Source: VRUE01 sp040904405
GTDB taxonomy: Bacteria; Actinomycetota; Thermoleophilia; Solirubrobacterales; 70-9
DNA length: 52,071 nt
Direction of reading: 5' to 3'
Assembly: GCA_040904405.1 (NCBI GenBank)
Contig: JBBDTK010000036.1
Location: 1 to 52,071, forward strand
Shown: positions 1 through 6,594 of the stretch, piece after piece
Layout of the letters: each line of letters begins with the position of its first letter
How positions within the stretch are numbered: the stretch's first letter is position 1
The notes under the pieces: model-generated
Database searches by the model: none
Seen by the model: the letters and a program-made list of their open reading frames with translations, nothing else
What the model was told of the DNA's origin: nothing
Position numbers and translations under genes: made by a program

Positions 1-59
1 GGATGTCGCCGCAGAAAAAGTACAAGCCGCGGGGAGCGGTGCCCGACGCCCCTCACTAG
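1..59 (+). CDS. 3' end of an unidentified gene
   Basis: An open frame enters from the left edge and stops at a TAG at 57-59. The visible C-terminus is short, basic and proline-containing (it includes QKKYKPRG). It ends 12 nt before cysS, on the same strand, so it probably belongs to the same transcription unit. In related genomes ispD/ispF-type genes often precede cysS, but too little is visible here to assign a family. Confidence 0.3.
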   Translation, partial: MSPQKKYKPRGAVPDAPH

Positions 60-71
60 CATCAGGCCGCT

Positions 72-1592
72 ATGCGGGAGATTCGGATACGAGACACGCT
101 CAGCGGAGAGCTGAGAACGCTTGACCCGAGCGAGGAGATCGGGATCTACGCCTGCGGGCCGACCGTCTACAGCCGCATCCACATCGGCAATGCCCGGCCC
201 TTCGTCATCTTCACGCTGCTGGCGCGGTTCCTCAGGTCGGAGGGGTACCGGGCGAAGCTGGTCGTCAACGTCACCGACATCAACGACAAGATCTATGACG
301 CGGCGCGCCAGGTGGGGGAGGGGTCGGCGGCGTTCGCGGAGCGGATGGCTGCGGCCTACTTAGAGGACACCGATCGGCTCGGGCTGGGGCGGCCCGATGC
401 GGAGCCGCTGGCGACCGAGACGATCGGCGCGATCGTGGCGCTGATCTCCGACCTGGTCGAGTCCGACCACGCCTACGAGTCGGGCGGCGACGTCTACTTC
501 CGGGTGCGCAGCTTCGGCGACTACGGGAAGCTCTCCAACCGGCGGACGGAGGAGATGGACCAGGGCGAGGAGGCCGGCTCTGCGTCGCTGAAGGAGGATC
601 CGCTCGACTTCGCCCTCTGGAAGGCGCAGAAGCCAGACGAGGACACCTCCTGGGACTCGCCTTGGGGCCCGGGCAGGCCCGGCTGGCACATCGAGTGCTC
701 GGCGATGGCGGAAGCGGAGCTGGGCCCCTCGTTCGCGATCCACGGCGGCGGCTCCGACCTGGTCTTCCCCCACCACGAGAACGAGATCGCTCAGTCCGAG
801 GCCGCGGGCCGGCCATTCGCGCGCCTCTGGATGCACAACGGGATGATCGAGACCGGGGCCGAGAAGATGTCGAAGTCGGAGGGCAACATCTTCCAGCTCT
901 CCGAGGCGCTCGACCGCTACGGTCGTGAGGCCGTCGTCGCCTATCTGATCTCGGGGCACTACCGGCAGCCGCTGGCGTTCGGCGCCGAGCAGATGGAGCA
1001 GGCGGCGGCGCGGGTCGAGCGGCTGCGGAACTTCTTTCGCGAGCATCCGGCAGGGGAGCATCCGGCAGGGGAGCCCGGGGGGCCCCCGGCCGGAACCCGC
1101 GCTGGGCCGTCTGTCACGGGTTCTGGCCCCGGCGGCTCACAAGTTCCCGCCGGGGGACCCCCCGGCTCCCTTGCCGGGTCGTCCGCAGAGGGACCCCCCG
1201 GCTCCCGGGTCAAGGCGTTTCGGGATGCGCTGGCCGATGACTTCAATACGCCGCGGGCCATGGCTGAGGTGTTTGAGCTTGTCTCCGAAGCCAATCGGGA
1301 AGAAGTGCCGGGAGCGCCCGAGGCGGTGCGGGAGATGCTCGAGCTCGTGGGGCTTGAGTCGCTCGCTACGGAGAAGAGAGTGGTTGAAGCCAGTGCGCAT
1401 GGGGTTGGGCGGGGCATGGGTGCCGCACGCGCGGAAGTGCTGCCAGCCCCGGAGGTGCTTTTGGCTGAACGAGAAGAAGCAAGGGCGAAAAAGGACTTCG
1501 CCCGAGCTGATGAGATCCGAGATCGGCTGGCGGCTCGGGGTTGGGAGGTGCGCGACTCGGTCGACGGCGCCAAGCTGGTGCCGAAGCGCTGA
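72..1592 (+). CDS. cysS: Cysteinyl-tRNA synthetase
   Basis: Class I aminoacyl-tRNA synthetase that charges tRNA-Cys with cysteine, in the cytoplasm. The HIGH motif appears as HIGN at residues 37-40 and the KMSKS loop as KMSKSEGN near residue 266. Zinc ligands are visible: C28, the Cys in HIECSAM, and His/Glu in FPHHENEIAQ. The 506 aa exceed the usual 460-470 aa because of a Gly/Pro-rich low-complexity insert at about residues 324-378. At DNA level the insert contains tandem repeats (GAGCATCCGGCAGGG at 1041 and 1056; GGGACCCCCCGGCTCCC at 1154 and 1190). It lies between the catalytic core and the C-terminal helical domain. The stop codon overlaps the rlmB start (TGATG), so the two are translationally coupled. 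Confidence 0.97.
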   Translation: MREIRIRDTLSGELRTLDPSEEIGIYACGPTVYSRIHIGNARPFVIFTLLARFLRSEGYRAKLVVNVTDINDKIYDAARQVGEGSAAFAERMAAAYLEDTDRLGLGRPDAEPLATETIGAIVALISDLVESDHAYESGGDVYFRVRSFGDYGKLSNRRTEEMDQGEEAGSASLKEDPLDFALWKAQKPDEDTSWDSPWGPGRPGWHIECSAMAEAELGPSFAIHGGGSDLVFPHHENEIAQSEAAGRPFARLWMHNGMIETGAEKMSKSEGNIFQLSEALDRYGREAVVAYLISGHYRQPLAFGAEQMEQAAARVERLRNFFREHPAGEHPAGEPGGPPAGTRAGPSVTGSGPGGSQVPAGGPPGSLAGSSAEGPPGSRVKAFRDALADDFNTPRAMAEVFELVSEANREEVPGAPEAVREMLELVGLESLATEKRVVEASAHGVGRGMGAARAEVLPAPEVLLAEREEARAKKDFARADEIRDRLAARGWEVRDSVDGAKLVPKR

Positions 1593-2257
1593 TGGCCGGC
1601 CAGATCATCTACGGGAAGCAGCCCGTTGCCGAGGCGGAGCGGGGGCGGCGGCGTGTCCAGCGGCTGTGGCGGGCGCCTGAGACCTCAGCCGAAGAGCTGG
1701 AGCGGCTCTGCGGCTCGCCCGACCACCAGGGCGTGGTGGCCGAGGTCGATCCCTATCCGTACGCCGACCCAGGCGCGATGCTGCGGCGCGGGGAGGCCCT
1801 GCTGGTCGCCCTCGACCAGGTTCAGGACCCGCGCAACCTCGGCGCCGTCTGCCGCTCGGCCGAGGTCGCCGGCGCCGCCGGCGTGGTCATCCCCGAGCGC
1901 CGCGCGGCGGAGGTCACCGCGGTCGCCTGCAAGGCCTCGGCGGGGGCGGTCGAGCACTTGGAAGTCGCCCACGTGCGCAACCTCGCCGACTGGCTCGCCG
2001 AGGCGAAGGCCGCCGGCTTCTGGATCTGGGGCGCCGATGCCGAGGCGGAGCAGGCGCCCTGGGAGGTCGATCTCGCCGGCCCGACGGTGCTCGTCCTCGG
2101 TGGCGAGGGCAAGGGCCTGCGCCCGCGCGTGGCCTCGGCCTGTGACGGCCTGGTGGCGTTGCCGAAGGCAGGGCGGATCGACTCGCTCAACGTCTCCGCG
2201 GCGGCCGCCGCGCTGCTCTTCGAGGCCGTCCGCCAGCGCGAGCGCAGGGGACTCTGA
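1592..2257 (+). CDS. rlmB: 23S rRNA 2'-O-methyltransferase of the TrmH/SpoU family (RlmB-like)
   Basis: SPOUT-fold enzyme that methylates ribose 2'-OH in RNA using S-adenosylmethionine; RlmB acts on G2251 of 23S rRNA. The three SpoU motifs are present: NLGAVCR (residues 82-88), LGGEGKGLR (169-177) and SLNVSAA (198-204). A short N-terminal substrate-binding domain begins IIYGKQPVAE. The ATG at 1592 overlaps the cysS stop, and starting there gives 221 aa, a normal family length. A longer in-frame extension exists from 1541, but it runs inside cysS. The order cysS-rlmB-sigH is also seen in Firmicutes. Assignment to RlmB rather than another TrmH paralogue relies on this context. Confidence 0.92.
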   Translation: MAGQIIYGKQPVAEAERGRRRVQRLWRAPETSAEELERLCGSPDHQGVVAEVDPYPYADPGAMLRRGEALLVALDQVQDPRNLGAVCRSAEVAGAAGVVIPERRAAEVTAVACKASAGAVEHLEVAHVRNLADWLAEAKAAGFWIWGADAEAEQAPWEVDLAGPTVLVLGGEGKGLRPRVASACDGLVALPKAGRIDSLNVSAAAAALLFEAVRQRERRGL

Positions 2258-2346
2258 ACGTTCTCTGGCACGTAAAAAGTCACCCGCGGCGCCTGTCGAC
2301 GCCCGTAGCACCTGCAACGGCGTTTGCATTTTTTCGCAATTTGGGG

Positions 2347-2374
2347 TTGACAGAACTCCGCCGGTCGGTAAAGC
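2347..2374 (+). promoter_or_regulatory. Candidate sigma-A-type promoter of sigH
   Basis: A perfect -35 box TTGACA (2347-2352) is followed after 16 nt by a weak -10 box TAAAGC (2369-2374), about 110 nt upstream of the sigH start. The surrounding rlmB-sigH spacer (2258-2487) is AT-richer than the flanking genes and holds no other gene. The -10 is a poor match, so the call is tentative. Confidence 0.4.
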
Positions 2375-2487
2375 TACCGCGCCAGTAAGGGTTAACCTCA
2401 GCTTGAGTCTGAGTTTTTCCCAGTCAAATAACCGGGCGCCCAGGGGAGGTACCGGCGCCACGACCCTTCATTCAAGGAGAAGGATCT

Positions 2488-3195
2488 GTGGCACTTTCGA
2501 CGCCTACGCAGGAGCTTCGGCTTCCTACCGGCCGGCTGAATGGCTCGACGCGCACCGCCCTTAACCCTCAACCTGAGCTTGATGATCACTACCTGGTCGC
2601 CCTCGCCAAGGACGGCCGCACCGACGCCTACGACTCGATCGTCCGCCGCTACCGCGGCTTCGTCCGCCTCAAGGCCTCGTCCTACTTCCTGCTCGGTGGG
2701 GAGAGCGACGACCTGATCCAGGAAGGCCTGCTCGGCCTCTACAAGGCGATTCGCGACTACCGTAGCGACCGCGAGTCGAGCTTCCGCAGCTTCGCCGAGC
2801 TCTGCATCACCCGCCAGATCATCACCGCGGTCAAGACCGCGACCCGCAACAAGCACACGCCGTTGAACCAGTACGTCTCCTTCAGCCAGACTCCTGCGGC
2901 AGCCGGGGACTCCGACACCACCCTCGACGAGATCCTGCCCGGCCCCTCGGTCTGCGACCCGGTCAACCAGGTGATCGCGACCGAAGAGCTGTCGAGTCTC
3001 GTCTCCTGCCTCTCGGGCAGCACCGGCGTCCTTTCGGACCTCGAGAGCAGCGTCCTGTCCCTCTACCTCGACGGCCACTCCTACGAGGCGACGGCCGAGC
3101 GCCTCGAGTGCGACACCAAGACCGTCGACAACGCCCTGCAGCGGGTCAAGCGCAAGGTCGCTACCCACCTCGACTCCCGTGAGGTGCCCGCCTGA
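2488..3195 (+). CDS. sigH: RNA polymerase sigma factor, SigH/Spo0H type
   Basis: Sigma-70 family factor that directs RNA polymerase to alternative promoters. Region 2 is at about residues 48-118, with DDLIQEGLLGLYKAIRDY as region 2.1/2.2 and the FAELCITRQIITA segment typical of Spo0H. Region 4 is at about 182-228 and ends ALQRVKRKV. The whole 235-aa protein matches the Spo0H family in length and order. The start is GTG at 2488, preceded by the strong ribosome-binding site AAGGAGAAGG. In Firmicutes this gene follows rlmB and precedes rpmG-secE-nusG. Here the next gene is convergent and the accessory island begins soon after. The regulon in non-sporulating actinobacteria is unknown. Confidence 0.93.
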   Translation: MALSTPTQELRLPTGRLNGSTRTALNPQPELDDHYLVALAKDGRTDAYDSIVRRYRGFVRLKASSYFLLGGESDDLIQEGLLGLYKAIRDYRSDRESSFRSFAELCITRQIITAVKTATRNKHTPLNQYVSFSQTPAAAGDSDTTLDEILPGPSVCDPVNQVIATEELSSLVSCLSGSTGVLSDLESSVLSLYLDGHSYEATAERLECDTKTVDNALQRVKRKVATHLDSREVPA

Positions 3196-3217
3196 GCCGG
3201 GTGCGCCCCGAGCTCAG
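3192..3217. terminator. Hairpin spanning two convergent stop codons
   Basis: CTGAGC (3192-3197) pairs with GCTCAG (3212-3217), with GGG/CCC extending the stem around a short loop. It covers both the sigH stop and the stop of the convergent GNAT gene. No T-tract follows, so it is a candidate bidirectional terminator only. Confidence 0.35.
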
Positions 3218-4215
3218 CGCGTGAGGTCCGCCAGCACGTAGTCGAGCAGCTCGCGGCCGTGGTCGGAGGCGACCGCGAGGTCGTCGGGGGCGATCCGGGC
3301 TCGGTGCAGGGACTGGAGGCGGAGGACGTCGCCGTTGGCGCGGGGGTTGGGGAAGATGCCGGCGTAGGAGAGGCCGAGTGGCTCGAGCGAGTCGGCCAGC
3401 AGGGCGGTGGCCGGGTCGGCCAGCGGCAGGTCGAGGTAGATCGCGTCGAGGTTGCGGTTGTGGAAGAGGTGGTGGCGCTCGGCCGCGACGACCTCGGCCA
3501 GGTCGGCGCCCGGGGCCGCGGCGGTCAACAGGGCCAGGTTGTGGTCGGCGTCGACCTCGACGTGCAGCTCGGTGCGCTCGGGCGGCGCGGTTCCCGCCGG
3601 CGGCTCGGCCGGGGCGCCGCGCAGGCGGCACAGCTCGATCGTGCGGGCGACGACCTCGCGGTGGCGGGGCGGCGCGTAGACGGGCCGCTCGTGGCCGTCG
3701 TTCAGCTTGGCGTAGAAGAGCGCCGCCGACTGGCGGCGGGGGCGCCCGCCGCCCTCGACCGCCGCCGCGTCGTTCTCCACGCTGGCCGGGATCCAGCCGA
3801 GCAGGAAGCCGGTCTCCAGCGCGCCCAGCTCGACGTTGGCGCGCTGGCTGTAGGGGTGGGCGGCGGTCGCCTCGCTGAACATCCCGGCCAGGCCGCGCCC
3901 GGCCGCCCACTCCATCAGGTGGCGCTTGGTGGCGGTGAAGAGGTGCTGGCCGCGGGCGGCGGGCATCGTCACCGCCTGGCCGGAGTGGGCGACCGCGTCG
4001 TCGGCGGCGTCGAGGCGCATCCCCTCGTGGCAGAGCAGCTCCCCCTCCGGCGCCTCGGCGACGCAGGAGACGTAGGTGCCGGCCGCGAGCCGCCGCGAGA
4101 CCTCGGCCGGGTCATAGACCCAGCGCACGTCATAGGTCTCCCCGTAAGCGGCCCGGATCGCCTCGCTGAGCCGCCCACCCTCCTCCGGGCGCAGCAGTCG
4201 GAAGCTCGCCTCCAT
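3214..4215 (-). CDS. GNAT-like acetyltransferase domain protein
   Basis: A 333-aa soluble protein convergent with sigH. The start was chosen at MEASFRLLRPEEG (ATG at 4215); the frame stays open a further 55 codons upstream, but that extension looks non-coding. The N-terminal part (FRLLRPEEGGRLSEAI, EVSRRLAAGTYVSCVAEA, ATKRHLMEWAAGRGLAGMFSEA, YSQRANVELGALETGFLLG) resembles GNAT folds that follow anti-sigma ATPase domains in some proteins. The C-terminal half (LHVEVDADHNLALL, DAIYLDLPLADPAT, LSYAGIFPN) looks like a degenerate second GNAT repeat. The substrate is unknown. No ribosome-binding site is obvious. GNAT assignment is by pattern only. Confidence 0.65.
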   Translation of the reverse strand: MEASFRLLRPEEGGRLSEAIRAAYGETYDVRWVYDPAEVSRRLAAGTYVSCVAEAPEGELLCHEGMRLDAADDAVAHSGQAVTMPAARGQHLFTATKRHLMEWAAGRGLAGMFSEATAAHPYSQRANVELGALETGFLLGWIPASVENDAAAVEGGGRPRRQSAALFYAKLNDGHERPVYAPPRHREVVARTIELCRLRGAPAEPPAGTAPPERTELHVEVDADHNLALLTAAAPGADLAEVVAAERHHLFHNRNLDAIYLDLPLADPATALLADSLEPLGLSYAGIFPNPRANGDVLRLQSLHRARIAPDDLAVASDHGRELLDYVLADLTR

Positions 4216-4321
4216 GCCGCCACGATGCCAGAAGCGGGGGTGGGAATCCGCCGAGGGCGTTCTCGGCGGTGCCGCCCGTCGGACCGTCGTCTCGGTCTGA
4301 CGCCATGATCTATGCGTTAGG

Positions 4322-4396
4322 CACGTGGCGCAGTTTTGTACAAAAACGTGCTTGAAATCGGTACAATCACGTGGATACATCTGGTATATTCACGTG
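4322..4396 (+). promoter_or_regulatory. Four phased CACGTG-type repeats, exact 23-bp period (operator array)
   Basis: Four copies of (C/A)ACGTG start at 4322, 4345, 4368 and 4391, each exactly 23 bp after the last. In the last three the shared core extends to 13 bp: GTACAAAAACGTG (4338), GTACAATCACGTG (4361) and GTATATTCACGTG (4384). The array ends one base before the ATG of the DUF4143 ATPase at 4398, and it contains the only plausible promoter (TATATT, TACAAT). A regulator bound here would control that gene. The same 23-bp geometry, with another sequence, lies in front of the second DUF4143 ATPase. Confidence 0.75.
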
Positions 4397-4397
4397 A

Positions 4398-5657
4398 ATG
4401 CGAGCCCGAGAGTATCGCCCTCGCCTGGCTGATGCCGAGTTGCGCCAGCGCCTGGACGCGGCCGGAGCCGTCGTGATCGAAGGGCCCAAGGCCTGCGGGA
4501 AGACCGAAACCGCGCGCCAGGTGGCCGCGTCCGAGGTCCTGCTCGACACGGACATCCGCAGTCGTGAAGCGGCAGCGCTCGATCCGTCGCTGATCCTCGC
4601 AGGGGATGTCCCCCGCCTGATCGACGAGTGGCAGGTCGAGCCGAGGATCTGGAACCACGTTCGCAGGGCCGTCGACGAGCGCCCCGATCCGGGCCAGTTC
4701 ATCCTCGCCGGATCCGCGGTGCCTGCCGATGACGAGACCCGGCACTCGGGCGCCGGGCGGTTCAGCCGCCTGCGGATGCGACCGATGTCGTCGTTCGAGG
4801 CCGGCGTCAGCGACGGCGCGATCTCCTTGCGCGCTCTCCTGGCCGGCGAGCACGGCCGCGCCGGCGATTCCGGGATGACGATCGAGGCGCTCGCCGAGGA
4901 GATCGCCCGGGGCGGTTGGCCGGGTCTCCGAGAGGCAACTCTCAGTGCGGCGATGCAGGGGGTCGCCGACTACCTCGAGCAGATCTGCCGCACCGATGTC
5001 CGGTCGGTGGACAACGTGGACAGGGATCCGGAGCGCCTGCGCAGGCTGCTGCGCAGCCTGGCGCGGAACGTGGCGACCTCGGCGGCGCAGACCACCCTCG
5101 CCCGCGACACGGCGGGAGCCGGCGCGCCGCTCCACGAACACACGGTGGGCGACTACCTGCGGGCGCTCGGCCGCCTCTTCGTCATTGAGGATCAGCCGGC
5201 GTGGGAGCCGCACCTGCGTTCGCGGGCGGTCCTGCGCCGCTCCCCCAAGCGCCACTTAGTCGATCCCTCGCTCGCGGTAGCGGCTCTCGAAGCCGACCCC
5301 GAGGCGCTGGTTTGCGATCTCAACCTGCTCGGCCTGCTCTTCGAGTCGCTCGTGATTCGCGACCTGCGGATCTACTCCCAGGTGGAGGGCAGGCGGGTCA
5401 GGCATTACCGTGACAGCAAGGATCTCGAGGTAGACGCGATCGTCGAGGGCCGCGGTGCATGGGGGGCCTTCGAGGTGAAACTCGGCGGCGAGCGGGCGAT
5501 CGAGAGCGCCGCGGAGAGCCTCCTCAAGTTCTCGCGCCGGATCGATACAAGCAAGGTCGGCGAGCCCGCCGTCCTCGGCATCGTCGTCTCAACCGGCTAC
5601 GGCTACCTCAGGAAGGACGGAGTGCAGGTGATCCCGATCGGCGCCCTGGGGCCGTGA
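4398..5657 (+). CDS. AAA+ ATPase with C-terminal DUF4143 domain
   Basis: A 419-aa ATPase of the COG1373 type. Walker A is GPKACGKT (residues 29-36) and Walker B is LIDEW (74-78). A conserved RHSGAGRF patch near residue 115-122 follows the sensor-like strand. The C-terminal DUF4143 region carries DLEVDAIVE ... AFEVKLGGE, a PD-(D/E)xK-like arrangement that may be structural or nucleolytic. The family is widespread in accessory DNA, often as multiple copies, and its cellular role is not established. The start codon abuts the 23-bp-period array. It is paralogous to the gene at 6595-7866, which shares the same motifs. Confidence 0.85.
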   Translation: MRAREYRPRLADAELRQRLDAAGAVVIEGPKACGKTETARQVAASEVLLDTDIRSREAAALDPSLILAGDVPRLIDEWQVEPRIWNHVRRAVDERPDPGQFILAGSAVPADDETRHSGAGRFSRLRMRPMSSFEAGVSDGAISLRALLAGEHGRAGDSGMTIEALAEEIARGGWPGLREATLSAAMQGVADYLEQICRTDVRSVDNVDRDPERLRRLLRSLARNVATSAAQTTLARDTAGAGAPLHEHTVGDYLRALGRLFVIEDQPAWEPHLRSRAVLRRSPKRHLVDPSLAVAALEADPEALVCDLNLLGLLFESLVIRDLRIYSQVEGRRVRHYRDSKDLEVDAIVEGRGAWGAFEVKLGGERAIESAAESLLKFSRRIDTSKVGEPAVLGIVVSTGYGYLRKDGVQVIPIGALGP

Positions 5658-5718
5658 CCCGTCCGTCTCCCCGGAGAAGGCGGAGCGGATCGCGGCAGCG
5701 ATCGACCTGCTGCTCACG

Positions 5719-5740
5719 TAGTGCTACGCTTGTAGCACTA
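5719..5740. promoter_or_regulatory. Perfect palindromic operator upstream of the VapB-like antitoxin
   Basis: TAGTGCTAC (5719-5727) and GTAGCACTA (5732-5740) form a perfect 9-bp inverted repeat around GCTT. TACGCT (5725-5730) is a TAnnnT -10-like element that would place transcription initiation at about 5737-5740, the first codon of the antitoxin. This is the usual autorepression layout for Phd/VapB antitoxins. Confidence 0.65.
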
Positions 5741-6000
5741 TCGTAGAAGTCGCGACCAGAGATCTGAGGAACGACACCGCGGGCGTCCTGCGGCGTGTCG
5801 AGGGGGGCGAGTCGGTGGTGATCACCGTGCGCGGCAAGCCGGTCGCCGACCTGGTCCCGCACCGGTCCGACGGGCCGCGCTGGATCGGGCCGGAGGAGGT
5901 CGTCGCGATCGCCTCCTCGAGCGCCGCCGACCCCGGCCTGCGTGCCGACCTGGAGCGGTTGGCGGGGGATACGACCGACGACCTCGGCCCGATCCGGTGA
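5740..6000 (+). CDS. Phd/VapB-family antitoxin, apparent ATC start
   Basis: The frame reads (I)VEVATRDLRNDTAGVLRR, then VEGGESVVITVRGKPVADLVP, the hallmark N-terminal DNA-binding half of Phd/YefM/VapB antitoxins. An acidic C-terminal tail (DLERLAGDTTDDLGPIR) would wrap the toxin. The family N-terminus aligns with codon 5740, which is ATC and not ATG. In this frame there is no ATG, GTG or TTG between the upstream stop (5719) and GTG 5815, and a start at 5815 would remove half of the DNA-binding domain. Either ATC is used as a leaderless start, or the start codon has mutated. It overlaps vapC by GTGA. Confidence 0.78.
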   Translation: MVEVATRDLRNDTAGVLRRVEGGESVVITVRGKPVADLVPHRSDGPRWIGPEEVVAIASSSAADPGLRADLERLAGDTTDDLGPIR

Positions 6001-6407
6001 GCACCGGCCGGCCGCCGCGCGGCCTGCTCGACACGACAGTCTTCATCGCCGCCGAGAGCGGCCGCAGCCTGCGCGCCGAGGCGCTCCCCGAGCGCGCCGC
6101 GATCTCGATCGTGACCAGGGCCGAGCTGCGAGCCGGCGTCCTCGCGGCGGACGACATCGCCACCCGCGACCGCCGCCTCGCGACCCTGGAGGCGGTGACG
6201 CGAATCGCCACCCTGCCGATCGACGACGGTGTCGACCGGGCCTGGGCGCAGATGCGCGCCTACCTTGCCGCCTCCGGCCGCAGCGTCAACGCTAACGACG
6301 TGTGGATCGCCGCGACTGCGGCCGCCAACGAGATCCCGATCGTCACCCAGGACGGCGACTTCGACGCCCTCAACGGCGTCGCCGGGCTGACGGTCGTCTC
6401 GGTCTGA
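5997..6407 (+). CDS. vapC: VapC-like PIN-domain ribonuclease toxin
   Basis: A 136-aa PIN-domain protein, predicted to be a Mg2+-dependent RNase inhibited by the upstream antitoxin. Acidic residues typical of the fold are visible: the first Asp in LLDTTVFIA, Glu in TRAELRAGV, Asp in SVNANDVWIAA and Asp in IVTQDGDFDAL. The GTG start at 5997 overlaps the antitoxin stop (GTGA), indicating translational coupling. A degraded second copy of the segment AELRAGVLAADDIATRDRR lies at 15867-15929, so related vapC genes have existed elsewhere in the island. Confidence 0.88.
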   Translation: MSTGRPPRGLLDTTVFIAAESGRSLRAEALPERAAISIVTRAELRAGVLAADDIATRDRRLATLEAVTRIATLPIDDGVDRAWAQMRAYLAASGRSVNANDVWIAATAAANEIPIVTQDGDFDALNGVAGLTVVSV

Positions 6408-6440
6408 TCAGAGCCTGCAGTAGTTGCCTCGAAAAGCACA

Positions 6441-6458
6441 TTTGCCTAGCTAGGCAAA
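6441..6458. repeat. Perfect 18-bp palindrome
   Basis: TTTGCCTAG is followed directly by CTAGGCAAA, giving a perfect 18-bp palindrome 34 nt after the vapC stop. It lies in a 187-bp spacer between two convergent genes where no promoter is needed. It looks like an operator or recombination site left by a lost gene. No second copy was found in the window. Confidence 0.5.
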
Positions 6459-6498
6459 ACACCAGACTGGCGATCTCGCGACCGGTCTTGGGAGCGCG

Positions 6499-6536
6499 CA
6501 TATGTGCGAAATACCGGGCATATGCGCGGAAAACCG
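6499..6536 (+). repeat. Pair of 20-bp-period CATATG repeats (copy 1)
   Basis: CATATGTGCGAAATACCGGG (6499) and CATATGCGCGGAAAACCGCG (6519) are spaced by exactly 20 bp. A closely related pair occurs at 11757/11777. The consensus is CATATGyrCGrAAwAC. Both pairs lack a following gene, so they look like orphan operators. Confidence 0.6.
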
Positions 6537-6590
6537 CGCACAGTAGGATCGCCGGGATCGGATCATCGAGCCGGGAGGCGGGACGCTGAG
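6534..6590 (+). repeat. Partial copy A of a 90-bp dispersed repeat
   Basis: Starting at GCGCACAGTAGGATCG, this stretch matches the first two thirds of the 90-bp repeats at 11478-11567 and 13340-13429, including the GGGAGGCGGG ribosome-binding-site-like stretch. The ATG and the micro-ORF are missing here. Confidence 0.6.
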
Positions 6591-6594
6591 TGGA

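Noticed and set aside
2256..2263. GAACGTTC after rlmB as a LexA box
   Set aside because: The half-sites are adjacent without the 4-nt spacer required for a LexA site.
4322..4396. CRISPR array at the 23-bp-period repeats
   Set aside because: Conserved cores are only 5-14 bp with about 10-bp variable stretches, only 3-4 units, and no cas genes. The geometry fits operators, not CRISPR.
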